DNA from: Aureispira sp. CCB-QB1
GTDB taxonomy: Bacteria > Bacteroidota > Bacteroidia > Chitinophagales > Saprospiraceae
Assembly (NCBI RefSeq): GCF_000724545.1
Contig: NZ_JHBV01000005.1
Location: 62,001-126,000, forward strand
Length of the DNA stretch: 64,000 nucleotides
Direction: 5' to 3'
The translations under genes were made by a program, and so were the position numbers. Positions within the stretch are counted from its first letter, which is position 1. Each line of letters starts with the position of its first letter. Positions 9,195-18,183 of the stretch are shown in pieces. Under the pieces are notes generated by a model. That model was not told where the DNA came from, did no database searches, and was given only the letters and a program-made list of their open reading frames with translations.

Positions 9195-9737
9195 ATGCAG
9201 AATTTAGAAAAACTTAAATTTCCTATTGGTGAATTCTCCCCTCCTATTCAAATAGACGCCACTACCATAACACACTGGATTACGAGTATAGAAGCCTTTC
9301 CAAATCGGCTTGAAGTATTGGTCAAAAATTTAAGTATTGAGCAACGAAATTGGAAATATCGCCCCGAAGGTTGGAGTATCAAACAGGTCGTACATCATTG
9401 TGCTGATAGCCATATGAATAGCATCATTCGTTTCAAATTAGCATTGACGGAAACAAACCCTAACATTCGCCCTTATTGGGAAAATAGATGGGCAGAGTTA
9501 CCTGATTCTTTGGACAATGACCTCTCTTCTGCTCTATTGTTACTAAAAGGTTTGCATCAAAAATGGGTTTTTCTTCTAAAAGCATTATCTACTCAAGATT
9601 TAGAACGAGAATTCATTCACCCTGAACATGATCGACGTTTTTCTTTAAAAGAAAATATTGGTATTTATGCTTGGCACTGTGACCATCATTTAGCGCATAT
9701 AGAACAGGCGATTAAAGCGAAAGGAGCTTACAATTAA
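9195..9737 (+). CDS. DinB/YfiT-family putative metal-dependent hydrolase
   Basis: A cytoplasmic four-helix-bundle protein of 180 residues. The N-terminus (KFPIGEF..., then ITSIEAFPNRL) and the motif RPEGWSIKQVVHHCADSHMN are the signature of the YfiT branch of the DinB superfamily. The second metal-binding block YAWHCDHHLAHI is near the C-terminus. The three histidines expected to bind nickel or zinc (one in HHCADSH, two in WHCDHHLAH) are present. Members include bacillithiol S-transferases (BstA) of Firmicutes; the thiol used in Bacteroidota is not clear from this sequence. The gene sits 12 bases before a 2OG-Fe(II) oxygenase gene, which suggests translational coupling. Confidence 0.85.
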   Translation: MQNLEKLKFPIGEFSPPIQIDATTITHWITSIEAFPNRLEVLVKNLSIEQRNWKYRPEGWSIKQVVHHCADSHMNSIIRFKLALTETNPNIRPYWENRWAELPDSLDNDLSSALLLLKGLHQKWVFLLKALSTQDLEREFIHPEHDRRFSLKENIGIYAWHCDHHLAHIEQAIKAKGAYN

Positions 9738-9749
9738 AATTTTGCTACA

Positions 9750-10295
9750 ATGAACTACAAACAATTGAGTGACAAGATATGGATTATAGATCGCTTTTTG
9801 TCCCCTAAGGCTTGTGAAGATTTAATTTTTTTTAGTGAAACTAGAGGCTTTGAAGAGGCAGAAGTTAGCCTATCTTCAGGTTCTAAAATGATGAAGGGGA
9901 TACGCAATAATTATCGCTTGATTTATGAAGATCAACAGTTGGCAAAAGAGCTTTGGGAAAAGTTGGCTCCTTTTTGTCCTCATCAGATAGATGGTTGGAA
10001 TGCTGTCGGACTAAATGAGCGTTTTCGCTTCTATCGCTACGAAAAAGGACAACGCTTTAAACGACATATTGATGGGCGTTTTCAACGAAATGAATGGGAA
10101 GAAAGTCGGATTACATTTATGGTTTACTTAAACGATGACTTTCTTGGAGGAGCAACAAAATTTGATGATATTAGCGTCCAACCTCAAATAGGTTCTGCTC
10201 TTTGTTTTATGCACGAACAAAAACATGAGGGCATGCCCATCTTGAGCCACGCTAAATATGTCCTTAGAAGTGACATAATGTATCGGAAAGAATAA
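9750..10295 (+). CDS. 2OG-Fe(II) dioxygenase (prolyl 4-hydroxylase-like)
   Basis: Predicted non-haem iron, 2-oxoglutarate-dependent oxygenase of 181 residues. The double-stranded beta-helix core shows RFYRYEKGQRFKRHIDG with the HxD iron pair, TFMVYLNDDFLGGATKF, the distal histidine in HEQKHEG, and the 2-oxoglutarate-binding arginine in KYVLRSDIMY. This order is typical of small P4H-like proteins annotated as prolyl 4-hydroxylase alpha-subunit homologues. There is no signal peptide. It sits in the 8433-10770 gene run; its substrate is unknown. Confidence 0.85.
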   Translation: MNYKQLSDKIWIIDRFLSPKACEDLIFFSETRGFEEAEVSLSSGSKMMKGIRNNYRLIYEDQQLAKELWEKLAPFCPHQIDGWNAVGLNERFRFYRYEKGQRFKRHIDGRFQRNEWEESRITFMVYLNDDFLGGATKFDDISVQPQIGSALCFMHEQKHEGMPILSHAKYVLRSDIMYRKE

Positions 10296-10317
10296 CTTCA
10301 GTAAGAAACTATAAGTA

Positions 10318-10770
10318 ATGAATAAAGACATCATTCAAGAACGAAGAGATAATTTAGAACAATTTGCTAAAGAAAGCTACCCTGTTATCATTGATTTTGC
10401 AGAGCGTTTAGAACACCATGATCCTTCTTCTATCTTACTTAACTCAGAAGCCATGACGCTTTTTGTTGGTACGGTAGCCGAATTTATGCAATCAGAACCT
10501 GTTGATGCAGAAACAAGGGTATGGATTTCTGTGCGAATTGGGTACTTAATTGGAGAGTATTTGATTCAAAAATACGAAGGGCATTGGGGCGTTAATTTGA
10601 ATGAAAATTCTCCCCAATATGGTCATTATGTCGTCTTTGCTATCTCTCCTACCAACTCTCAAAAAGCCTACCCTGTTGATCCATTTGAAGCTGCCAATGA
10701 GTTTGTCAACCAAGAGCCAGATAGAGATTTGATTTCTTTGATTGAGGAAATTGAATTGATGATTAAGTAA
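10318..10770 (+). CDS. Small cytoplasmic protein of unknown function
   Basis: A 150-residue acidic, mainly helical protein with no signal peptide or membrane segment. The middle part RIGYLIGEYLIQKYEGHWGVNL has the look of a GxxxGE helix followed by a conserved W, as in several DUF families of small bacterial proteins (for example DUF3806-like), but I cannot assign it. It is the last gene of the four-gene run, 22 bases after the oxygenase gene. Confidence 0.65.
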   Translation: MNKDIIQERRDNLEQFAKESYPVIIDFAERLEHHDPSSILLNSEAMTLFVGTVAEFMQSEPVDAETRVWISVRIGYLIGEYLIQKYEGHWGVNLNENSPQYGHYVVFAISPTNSQKAYPVDPFEAANEFVNQEPDRDLISLIEEIELMIK

Positions 10771-10856
10771 ATCTATTGATAACGTTTTTTTTCTCAACCT
10801 TCAATTCAAACGCACGATACACCCTTAGTTACCAAACCTTAACACCCTAAAATTTT

Positions 10857-11921
10857 ATGTCAAAAATCACCCATGTCTATTGGTTTGCTCCTTATAATTT
10901 AACTTGTCCAAGTACTAGATATAGAGGCAAGATGCCACTTGAATACGCCCAAGAAAAGCATAACATAACCTTTGATTTTGTCACACCTAGTCGGTCTCTC
11001 AAAGGGTTGTATGCCTTTGCTAAAATTTATTTTAAAATTTTATTCTTTCGTAAAAAAAATGCACTCATTGTCATACAAAAGATTTGCTCCAATCGTCTTT
11101 ATGCCAATGCATTAAAATTGCTTGTTTTGCTTAAAAATAAGCAGACACTCTACGACTTAGACGATGCTGAATATTTACGTCAAGACACTAAATCACTTCA
11201 CTTTTTTCTCCAACATTGTGAAAAAATTCAAGTTGGAAGCCTTGCTCTAAAAAACTACTGCCTCCAATTCAATCCAAATGTTTATATAGCGACTTCCCCT
11301 GTCTACAGACATACCTCCAAAAAAGTTTCGAAAAATAAAAAAATACACATTGGCTGGGTTGGAGATGTAGGAGATGGCAATAACATATCTCAAAATTTCT
11401 CTCACAAGACCAGTCTTTTTCACATTCTTTTTCCGCAAATTCTACAAATAAAACACCCTTTAAAATTATCTATTATTGGAGTTAAAAAAGCTAGTGATGT
11501 TCCCCAAATAGTTAGATTTTTTGAGCAATCTAAGAATATCGAGCTAGACATTCCATTAAATTTAAACTGGGAAGATGATGCTTGGTTGTATCCTAAAATT
11601 TGTCAATTTGACATTGGTCTTTCTCCGCTTGTGAAGCATCCTTTTAATATTGCCAAATCTGCTTTTAAAGCCAAACAATATCTTTCTTGTGGAGTGCTTA
11701 CTATTGCAAGTAATGTAGGAGAAAATAGCAGATACGTCAAACATGGATACAATGGTTTTATAGCAGATCAACCGAGTGATTTTGTAGACTTTATTCATCA
11801 AGTGGCGACGATGAGTCAAGCTGAATACCGTGTTTACTTAGAAAATGCCTTCAATAGTTATGAAAATTTTTCGATGCATAACTATTGCCTGCTTTTGCTA
11901 CAGAAAAAGAGGGGTACATAA
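10857..11921 (+). CDS. Glycosyltransferase, GT4-like
   Basis: Probably transfers a sugar from a nucleotide sugar. The 354-residue protein has two Rossmann-like halves as in GT-B enzymes. The N-terminal half shows YNLTCPSTRYRGKMP and YDLDDAEYL. The C-terminal donor-binding half has IHIGWVGDVG, then FDIGLSPLVKHPFNIAKSAFKAKQYLSCGV, GENSRYVKHGYNGFIAD. The conserved acidic residue before the last motif (usually E) is less typical. The gene stands alone, 86 bases after the four-gene run, and ends at a terminator shared with kbl. The acceptor (surface polysaccharide or glycoprotein) cannot be inferred. Confidence 0.8.
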   Translation: MSKITHVYWFAPYNLTCPSTRYRGKMPLEYAQEKHNITFDFVTPSRSLKGLYAFAKIYFKILFFRKKNALIVIQKICSNRLYANALKLLVLLKNKQTLYDLDDAEYLRQDTKSLHFFLQHCEKIQVGSLALKNYCLQFNPNVYIATSPVYRHTSKKVSKNKKIHIGWVGDVGDGNNISQNFSHKTSLFHILFPQILQIKHPLKLSIIGVKKASDVPQIVRFFEQSKNIELDIPLNLNWEDDAWLYPKICQFDIGLSPLVKHPFNIAKSAFKAKQYLSCGVLTIASNVGENSRYVKHGYNGFIADQPSDFVDFIHQVATMSQAEYRVYLENAFNSYENFSMHNYCLLLLQKKRGT

Positions 11922-11956
11922 TGTTGTCATCAATATAACATCCATATACCAAAAGT

Positions 11957-11985
11957 GGCTAAAAGCTAGAAGCTTTTAACCACCT
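11957..11985. terminator. Bidirectional terminator between glycosyltransferase and kbl
   Basis: A 13-bp stem (11957-11969 with 11973-11985, one mismatch that becomes a G-T pair on the minus strand) with a 3-base loop, between convergent stop codons at 11921 and 12014. Confidence 0.75.
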
Positions 11986-12013
11986 TAATATATTTCATCG
12001 GAATCAATAAGCG

Positions 12014-13204
12014 TTATTTAATCACGCCTAATTCTTTACCTACTTTCGTGAATGCCGCCACTGCTTTTTCTAAATGATGGCGATCGTGTCCTGCTGAAAT
12101 CTGCACTCGAATTCTTGCCTTTCCTTTAGGTACGACAGGATAATAAAATCCAATAACATAAATTCCTTCCTCCAATAATTTATCAGCCATTTGCTGTGAC
12201 AAAACAGCATCATACAACATAATTGGAACAATTGGATGATCACCAGGAATGATATCAAAACCAGCAGCTGTCATTTCCTGACGGAAATAAGCCGTGTTCT
12301 CTTCTAGTTTATCCCTCAACGCTGTGCTTTCTGTCAGAATATCCAATACCTTGATTGAGGCCCCCACAATAGAAGGTGCTACCGTATTAGAGAATAAATA
12401 TGGGCGAGAACGTTGGCGTAACATTTCTACAATTTCCTTTCGAGCGGCCGTAAATCCACCCGATGCGCCTCCTAAAGCCTTTCCTAAGGTACCCGTAATA
12501 ATATCTACTCGTCCCATAACATCTCTATACTCGTGAACCCCACGCCCTGTCTTTCCCAAAAAGCCAGTAGAATGACATTCGTCAATCATAACCATAGCAT
12601 CGTACTGATCTGCCAAATCACAAATTTTGTCCAACTGTGCAATCGTACCATCCATAGAAAACGAACCATCCGTAACAATAAGACGACGGCGTGCGCCTTG
12701 TGCGGCTTTCAACTGCTCCTCTAAATCATCCATATTATTGTGTTTGTAGCGATAACGAGCTGCTTTACACAAGCGAATTCCATCAATAATAGAAGCATGG
12801 TTTAACTCATCTGAAATAATAGCATCTTCTTTATTCAGAATCGGTTCGAAGACACCTCCGTTGGCATCAAAAGCAGCGGCATAAAGAATAGAATCCTCCA
12901 TACCCAAAAAGTCAGCAATTTTTTGCTCCAACTCTTTGTGAATATCTTGCGTTCCACAAATAAAACGCACCGAAGACATACCATATCCATGCGTATCAAT
13001 AGCTTCTTTGGCAGCTTCAATGACAGCAGGATGAGAAGACAAGCCCAAATAATTGTTGGCACAAAAGTTAATTACTTCTGCTCCTGTGTTCGTTTTAATA
13101 TCTGCGGCTTGAGGTGTTGTAATGACACGTTCCTCCTTGTAAAGTCCAGCGTCTTTTATATCTTGTATTTCTGCTGCTAGAGCATCTTGAACATTCTTAA
13201 ACAT
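12014..13204 (-). CDS. kbl: Glycine C-acetyltransferase (2-amino-3-ketobutyrate CoA ligase)
   Basis: Catalyses 2-amino-3-ketobutyrate plus CoA to glycine plus acetyl-CoA, the second step of threonine breakdown. The 396-residue protein is a fold-type I PLP enzyme of the alpha-oxoamine synthase family. It shows [10 protein letters not shown], the SVRFICGTQ block, [24 protein letters not shown] and the PLP lysine K242 in [14 protein letters not shown], all matching Kbl more than BioF or HemA. Length agrees with E. coli Kbl. It lies 114 bases downstream of the tdh gene on the same strand, the natural pathway pair, probably as one operon. Confidence 0.95.
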   Translation of the reverse strand: MFKNVQDALAAEIQDIKDAGLYKEERVITTPQAADIKTNTGAEVINFCANNYLGLSSHPAVIEAAKEAIDTHGYGMSSVRFICGTQDIHKELEQKIADFLGMEDSILYAAAFDANGGVFEPILNKEDAIISDELNHASIIDGIRLCKAARYRYKHNNMDDLEEQLKAAQGARRRLIVTDGSFSMDGTIAQLDKICDLADQYDAMVMIDECHSTGFLGKTGRGVHEYRDVMGRVDIITGTLGKALGGASGGFTAARKEIVEMLRQRSRPYLFSNTVAPSIVGASIKVLDILTESTALRDKLEENTAYFRQEMTAAGFDIIPGDHPIVPIMLYDAVLSQQMADKLLEEGIYVIGFYYPVVPKGKARIRVQISAGHDRHHLEKAVAAFTKVGKELGVIK

Positions 13205-13335
13205 AGTGTGTATTTTTTTGATAATTTAAATAGCTTCTTGTTAGCAATAGACATTATCACCAAACAAGCAACAAACAATTGCTCATTAAACGAGCTATTA
13301 GATTAAAATCTCCTGTTTTCTGTTGCCAACCAATG

Positions 13336-14319
13336 CTACAAAAACATTCTCTCATCGTACTCAGAAGAACCTTGCGCTTTGATTCGCTTTAGATTAACAA
13401 TCATATCTTCCACCATCGCAGGCAAATCATATTGTTCTTGCCATCCCCAATCGTTGCGAGCATAGGTATCATCCATATTTTCGACCCAGGACTCCGCAAT
13501 TTGCTGACGGAAATCAGGTTTGTACGTAATCTTGAAATCAGGGATATGCTTTGTTATTTCCGCGGCTAGTTCTTCTGCCGAAAAGCTCATAGCACGTACA
13601 TTATAACCATAATGCATCGAGATTTTCTCTAACGGAGCATTCATCAACTCTATTGTTGCACGAATGGCATCAGGCATATACATCATTGGAAGATAAGTAT
13701 CCCGCTCCAAAAAACACTCGTAGGGTTCACCAGCTACGGCTTTGTGAAAAATATCAACGGCATAATCTGTTGTTCCTCCGCCAGGCAATGACTGATAACT
13801 AATCAACCCTGGATAACGTAACGAGCGAACATCTAAATTAAATTTCTTGAAATAATACTGCGCTAAGTGCTCCCCCACTTCTTTGGTGATTCCATACATT
13901 GTTTCTGGTTGCAACACCGTAAACTGTGGCGTTGCCTTTTTAGGCGTTTGTCCTCCAAAAACAGCAATAGAGCTAGGAAAATAGACTTTGTCTAAATTTT
14001 CTTGACGGGCAACTTCCAGCACATTAAACAAACCATTCATGTTCACATCCCAAGTCTGGCGAGGATTTTGCTCTCCTTTGGCTGAGAGCAATGCAGCAAG
14101 ATGGTATATTTGGGTAATCTTATGTTTTTTTACAATGGCTAACAAACGTTCTCCATCCAAAATATTCAACTTTTCAAAATGACCAATAACACTTGTTCTT
14201 GGTGGGTTGATGTCTGATGTGATTACATTTGCAATTCCATAAGTATCTCTTAGAGCATGACTTAACACGGTGCCAATCTGCCCTTCTGAGCCGATTACCA
14301 AAATTTTATCTGCACTCAT
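13336..14319 (-). CDS. tdh: L-threonine 3-dehydrogenase, epimerase (SDR) type
   Basis: Oxidises L-threonine to 2-amino-3-ketobutyrate with NAD+. The 327-residue protein belongs to the extended short-chain dehydrogenase type found in Bacteroidota and animals, not the zinc MDR type of E. coli. It has the NAD motif VIGSEGQIG at the N-terminus, IYHLAALLSAKGE, the catalytic YxxxK in MYGITKEVGEHLA and SLRYPGLIS. The ATG at 14319 is preferred over a start at 14382 because it leaves the usual short lead to the nucleotide-binding strand. It is upstream of kbl on the same strand. The N-terminal extension in the longer reading (MKSQKIKYKT...) is basic and not family-like. Confidence 0.92.
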   Translation of the reverse strand: MSADKILVIGSEGQIGTVLSHALRDTYGIANVITSDINPPRTSVIGHFEKLNILDGERLLAIVKKHKITQIYHLAALLSAKGEQNPRQTWDVNMNGLFNVLEVARQENLDKVYFPSSIAVFGGQTPKKATPQFTVLQPETMYGITKEVGEHLAQYYFKKFNLDVRSLRYPGLISYQSLPGGGTTDYAVDIFHKAVAGEPYECFLERDTYLPMMYMPDAIRATIELMNAPLEKISMHYGYNVRAMSFSAEELAAEITKHIPDFKITYKPDFRQQIAESWVENMDDTYARNDWGWQEQYDLPAMVEDMIVNLKRIKAQGSSEYDERMFL

Positions 14320-14552
14320 TACTAGTAGTAGTTTTTTATTTTTAGGTAAAGTAGTTTTGTACTTGATTTTTTGGCTTTTCAAATATCTACTTTTTTGGTT
14401 AAATACCTTGTATTTTTACCTTAAAAGATGCACTAAAATTGCAGAAGCACCTATTTTTTGCCAACTATCCTGTACTTTTGTTCTTGAATTGAAGCAACAG
14501 CAACACCAATTGCTTCCCTACCAAGGAGCAACTCTAAGAAAGTATAAAATTT

Positions 14553-15380
14553 ATGAAATATATTTACAGTATCCTGTTTATTTTTGTTCTGGCACCTTAT
14601 GTCATTGCCTGTAGTGCCGCTTATCAATATAGTTTGTTTCCCTTAGGGAGTACAGCAGGACAACTTATTTTATTAGAAGTAGAATTGGATCGCTATTTAT
14701 CCAATCCAAGCAATCAAATGATGCAAATGGGTGGAGGACGCCCTTTTGAGAATACCCCAGCTATTGAAGTTCGTTGGAAGGGAACGCTAAAAGTTTTTAC
14801 CTATCAAATGGGCGAAATGGTTTTGAATACAGATCTAGGCGTTATAGATATTTTAGATTCAGATTATGAAGAAGCCTTACTTCCCTATTTTCAGAAAGCT
14901 TATGAAGCCGCCCGTGTTTTGCCTATGTTTGAAGCAGCTGTCTTGGAAAATGTAGGCTATTGTCACCATGATAGAAGTTGTACTTTTATGGAACTGCGCA
15001 TTGACACTCAACAGGTCAAGTTTTATGCTTCTTCTAATGAGGAAGGCTACGAAGACAAATCCTGTCTTGTGCCTTTTGCTGAAAAAACATTGTTAAAAGT
15101 AGAAAATCAGACTAAGATTAAGTTTACTGATTTTGATAATGTCGAAAAAGAATTTCAAGTGGATTTTTTCCGACTCTGGAGCCCACAAACCATCCGCCGT
15201 TATACTGTTGGTGGACAAACGGTACAAGTGTTTACCATTGGAAGAGGTGACAAAAGTCGTTATTATGAAACCAAAGAAACAGAATGGAAAACACCTGTTT
15301 TAGAAACAATAGGGCATTATATTCAAGGAAAGGACGTTGTTTTTCATGGACAACGGTTTGATTTCTTCCATGTTTTTTAA
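14553..15380 (+). CDS. Probable exported lipoprotein of unknown function
   Basis: A 275-residue protein that begins with a hydrophobic signal (MKYIYSILFIFVLAPYVIAC); the cysteine at about residue 20, preceded by VIA, could be a lipobox. The mature part is acidic with a cysteine-containing stretch (GYCHHDRSC) and no repeated structure. I do not recognise the family. It reads away from tdh, and 28 bases separate it from the stop of the convergent propeller gene. Confidence 0.75.
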   Translation: MKYIYSILFIFVLAPYVIACSAAYQYSLFPLGSTAGQLILLEVELDRYLSNPSNQMMQMGGGRPFENTPAIEVRWKGTLKVFTYQMGEMVLNTDLGVIDILDSDYEEALLPYFQKAYEAARVLPMFEAAVLENVGYCHHDRSCTFMELRIDTQQVKFYASSNEEGYEDKSCLVPFAEKTLLKVENQTKIKFTDFDNVEKEFQVDFFRLWSPQTIRRYTVGGQTVQVFTIGRGDKSRYYETKETEWKTPVLETIGHYIQGKDVVFHGQRFDFFHVF

Positions 15381-15408
15381 TGTACAGGTCACTCTATAAC
15401 TCTGCCTT

Positions 15409-16815
15409 TTACTGCTTTGCAATCGACTTCATATCAATAATCTTTCCTTCCTTATCTTTGAGTACAATCCAATATTGTCCTGTTTCTAGATGACGAATAT
15501 CTATTGTATTCTGTTTGATAACAGGTCGTGAAACTCGCCCTAATTTATCTACAATCTCAACTTGTTGAAAATGAATTGTAGAGGATAGATAAATATAATC
15601 ATTAGAAGGGTTGGGGTATACTAATAGTTCATTCTGTAACAACGGTAATGTTGAAATGGCTGTATTAGGGCTGAATGAATCGTAAATAATATAATACTGA
15701 TCACTTGCTTGTCGATTCGTAAAACCAGATATAATAAATCGTCCATCGTTCCTTACTTGAATATCAATTCCCATATCAAAAGAAGTCCCGCCATAATAGC
15801 GTTCGTTTTTAATTCCTCCGATTGAATCAATTTCCATAACAAATAAATCGGTGCCTTGTATAGCGTTGTTGTACATATATCCTGTTACAAAAATTTCATT
15901 AAGAGATTTTACTACTAAATCAAAAATAGCATCTCCATTATTTGTTTTGGGTATCGTTCCTTGCCAAAGGACATTCCCTTGCAAATCTGCACGAATCAAA
16001 TAAGGATCGAAAGCGGTCGAAGTTGCCGTCCCCATTTCTCCTACTATAATTAACTGGTTATCATAAATTAGAGCTTGCTTGCAACCGCCATTATAAGGAT
16101 TGGCTACCACTGTATCCCAGAGCATATTCCCCGATGCATCACAACCAACAATAGCCACATTATAATTACCAGCAGGTTGCAATTGATCGCCGACCAAGAG
16201 GTATCCACCCTGAGGTTTTTCTATCGCAACCATTCCAATATCATTTCCTCCCAAGTCGTGCACCTGCATCCAATCAAAATAGTTTTTATTATCAAACTTT
16301 GAAATCAAAAAATCATTGCCAATTCGATTGGGCAGAGACGCAAAACCAGAAACAACAAAACCTCCATCCTGCGTAGCCTTGATATCAAAAAACTGTTCGG
16401 TTTGTCCTGTTTGTCCATAGGTCTCAAAAGATTCAAAGATGCCTAGAGTATCCACAATTAATATAAAACCATCTATATCACTCGTCAAGATATTATGCGT
16501 TTCTCCTGCAATAATTAACTTACCTCCCTTATAAATCATATTATTAGGGTAATCATTTTCAGATCCTCCAAAATAGCGAATTGGAACCATCGTATTTCCC
16601 AAAGAATCAACCCTTATCAAGGTAACATCTGCCCCACCATTCGTTCCAGTATTGGTAAACCCAACTACCCAAAAAGAACCATCTGCCATTGGATAGGTTG
16701 CAATTGCTTTTTCATTGACCAAAGTATCTCCAAAAATAAGTTCTACTTGTGCATGCACATTCGCCATAATATTTAGAAAAAGGCATACCAATAAAATTTT
16801 CTTTAAATGGTTCAT
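15409..16815 (-). CDS. Secreted beta-propeller-like protein with T9SS sorting tail
   Basis: Exported protein of 468 residues and a paralogue of the product at 5586-7052. It has a signal peptide (KILLVCLFLNIMANVHAQ), seven or so repeats of the kind GG..VSGFA......FLISKFD.....W, and a C-terminal T9SS tail (LLVYPNPSNDYIYL, VEIVDKLGRV, LETGQYWIVLKDKEGKII). The repeats suggest a propeller fold on the cell surface or in the medium. The function is unknown. It is the only gene on this strand between the convergent gene at 14553 and the divergent coiled-coil protein gene at 17100. Confidence 0.85.
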   Translation of the reverse strand: MNHLKKILLVCLFLNIMANVHAQVELIFGDTLVNEKAIATYPMADGSFWVVGFTNTGTNGGADVTLIRVDSLGNTMVPIRYFGGSENDYPNNMIYKGGKLIIAGETHNILTSDIDGFILIVDTLGIFESFETYGQTGQTEQFFDIKATQDGGFVVSGFASLPNRIGNDFLISKFDNKNYFDWMQVHDLGGNDIGMVAIEKPQGGYLLVGDQLQPAGNYNVAIVGCDASGNMLWDTVVANPYNGGCKQALIYDNQLIIVGEMGTATSTAFDPYLIRADLQGNVLWQGTIPKTNNGDAIFDLVVKSLNEIFVTGYMYNNAIQGTDLFVMEIDSIGGIKNERYYGGTSFDMGIDIQVRNDGRFIISGFTNRQASDQYYIIYDSFSPNTAISTLPLLQNELLVYPNPSNDYIYLSSTIHFQQVEIVDKLGRVSRPVIKQNTIDIRHLETGQYWIVLKDKEGKIIDMKSIAKQ

Positions 16816-16976
16816 AATTTTTTATTTTAAGGATGGTTCCCTTTGTTATGCAACTTAAGAGCATACTACATTGAATATGGTGGTATTCGTTTTTTTTGTT
16901 TCAGTACTTATAAAAATACGCTAATATTTTTTAAAACTTATGTTCATTCCAATAAAATCATTTATTTTCTTGTGCT

Positions 16977-17007
16977 TGTTTGGGCAGATTGCTTAAATTT
17001 AGTTTTC
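16977..17007 (+). promoter_or_regulatory. Candidate promoter of the coiled-coil protein gene
   Basis: TTG (16977-16979), a 20-base spacer, then TAGTTTTC (17000-17007), one base from TAnnTTTG. It lies 93 bases before the ATG at 17100. A fragment of repeat family 1 (CGTTGATACCACGCAGTAATG, about 17041-17061) lies between promoter and gene. Confidence 0.35.
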
Positions 17008-17099
17008 TATTATTCTAGTAGTCTATTTACTTAATACTCCGTTGATACCACGCAGTAATGTTTTACGACTCATAACAATCTAATCATAATCCATCCACA

Positions 17100-18110
17100 A
17101 TGACTGATGCCAATAACAATCCTTTAGAGGTAAACGATTCTACCCCCAAAGAGACACTCCCTAAGAAAAAAAATAATCAGATTATAATTATTGTTACCCT
17201 ACTTTTATTGGTCGTTTTTGCAGTGGGGTATTACTTTGTGTCTACCAAAAATGTAGCAGAAGAAAAAATTATTACGCTAGAACAAGCTGCACATCAATCG
17301 GATAGTTTATACAATGAATTAAAAGTTGAACTGGCTAGATACAAACAAGAAAATGAAGAATTGTATGCTCAAATTGCTCGAAAAGAGGCGGAGCTAGAAA
17401 GTCAGTATTCCAAAATAAAGCGCTTGATAGAACAAGCTCAAAAAGATAAAGCTGCTCGCCGAAAAATTCAATTAAAATTAAAAAATCTAGATTTAGAACT
17501 CGAAAATATGCGTGTTTATGTCGATGAACAGACCCTTGATTTGAATGAATTACGAGCTGAAAATCGCCGTCTCAAAAAAGAAAAAGAATTGTTAGACAAA
17601 CAGTACGCTAAAGAGTTGGAAGAACGCAAACGACTCGCCGAAGAAGGAAAAAACCTACAAGATACCAACGAAGAACTCAACAAAAAAATAAATACGGCTT
17701 CTGTTCTACAAACCAACAATGTACATGCCAAGGGCTTGCGCTTAAAAAATAATGGTGACCGACGTGGCATCAATTCTGCCAAACGTACGGAGTTTATAGA
17801 GGTTTGTTTTGATATTGTCAAAAACGAAGTCTGCGAACCTGGAGCCAACCGCTTTTATTTGCGCTTAATTGATCCCTCTGGTGCTGTTGTTAGTGACCCC
17901 AATAGAGGTTCGGGCAAGCTTACCTTATTTGAAGAAACGGCAACCATTAGTTACACTACCAGCAAAATATTTGAGTACAATCCTTCTGTCAAAAATCTTT
18001 GTATAGAATGGTACGCTTATCCCAATACGCCGTTTCGAGCAGGAACCTATAGAATTGAGTTGTATAACAAAGGGCGCTTGGTAGGTACCTACGATTTTAA
18101 TACGAAGTAA
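17100..18110 (+). CDS. Membrane-anchored coiled-coil protein with C-terminal beta domain
   Basis: A 336-residue protein. A short charged cytoplasmic N-terminus (residues 1-26) is followed by a single membrane segment (IIIIVTLLLLVVFAVGYYFV, about 28-48). Residues 55-200 form a long coiled coil rich in K, E, R and L (with several ENEELYAQ-like heptads). Residues 205-336 form a beta-rich domain that starts with NVHAKGLRLKNNGDRRG and ends KGRLVGTYDFNTK, with paired strands in between (FIEVCFDI, GANRFYLRLID, NLCIEWYAYP). I do not know a name for it. The layout suggests an inner-membrane protein with a periplasmic domain held away from the membrane. Confidence 0.75.
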   Translation: MTDANNNPLEVNDSTPKETLPKKKNNQIIIIVTLLLLVVFAVGYYFVSTKNVAEEKIITLEQAAHQSDSLYNELKVELARYKQENEELYAQIARKEAELESQYSKIKRLIEQAQKDKAARRKIQLKLKNLDLELENMRVYVDEQTLDLNELRAENRRLKKEKELLDKQYAKELEERKRLAEEGKNLQDTNEELNKKINTASVLQTNNVHAKGLRLKNNGDRRGINSAKRTEFIEVCFDIVKNEVCEPGANRFYLRLIDPSGAVVSDPNRGSGKLTLFEETATISYTTSKIFEYNPSVKNLCIEWYAYPNTPFRAGTYRIELYNKGRLVGTYDFNTK

Positions 18111-18121
18111 TGCTAAAAATC

Positions 18122-18157
18122 GAAGGAGGACACCTCACACTTGAAATGTCCTCCTTC
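18122..18157. terminator. Terminator after the coiled-coil protein gene
   Basis: An 11-bp GC-rich perfect stem (18122-18132 with 18147-18157) and a 14-base loop between convergent stops at 18110 and 18184. The downstream T-run is poor, so either factor-assisted or bidirectional use is likely. Confidence 0.65.
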
Positions 18158-18183
18158 TACTATTAAGAAATATTCATTTTTGA

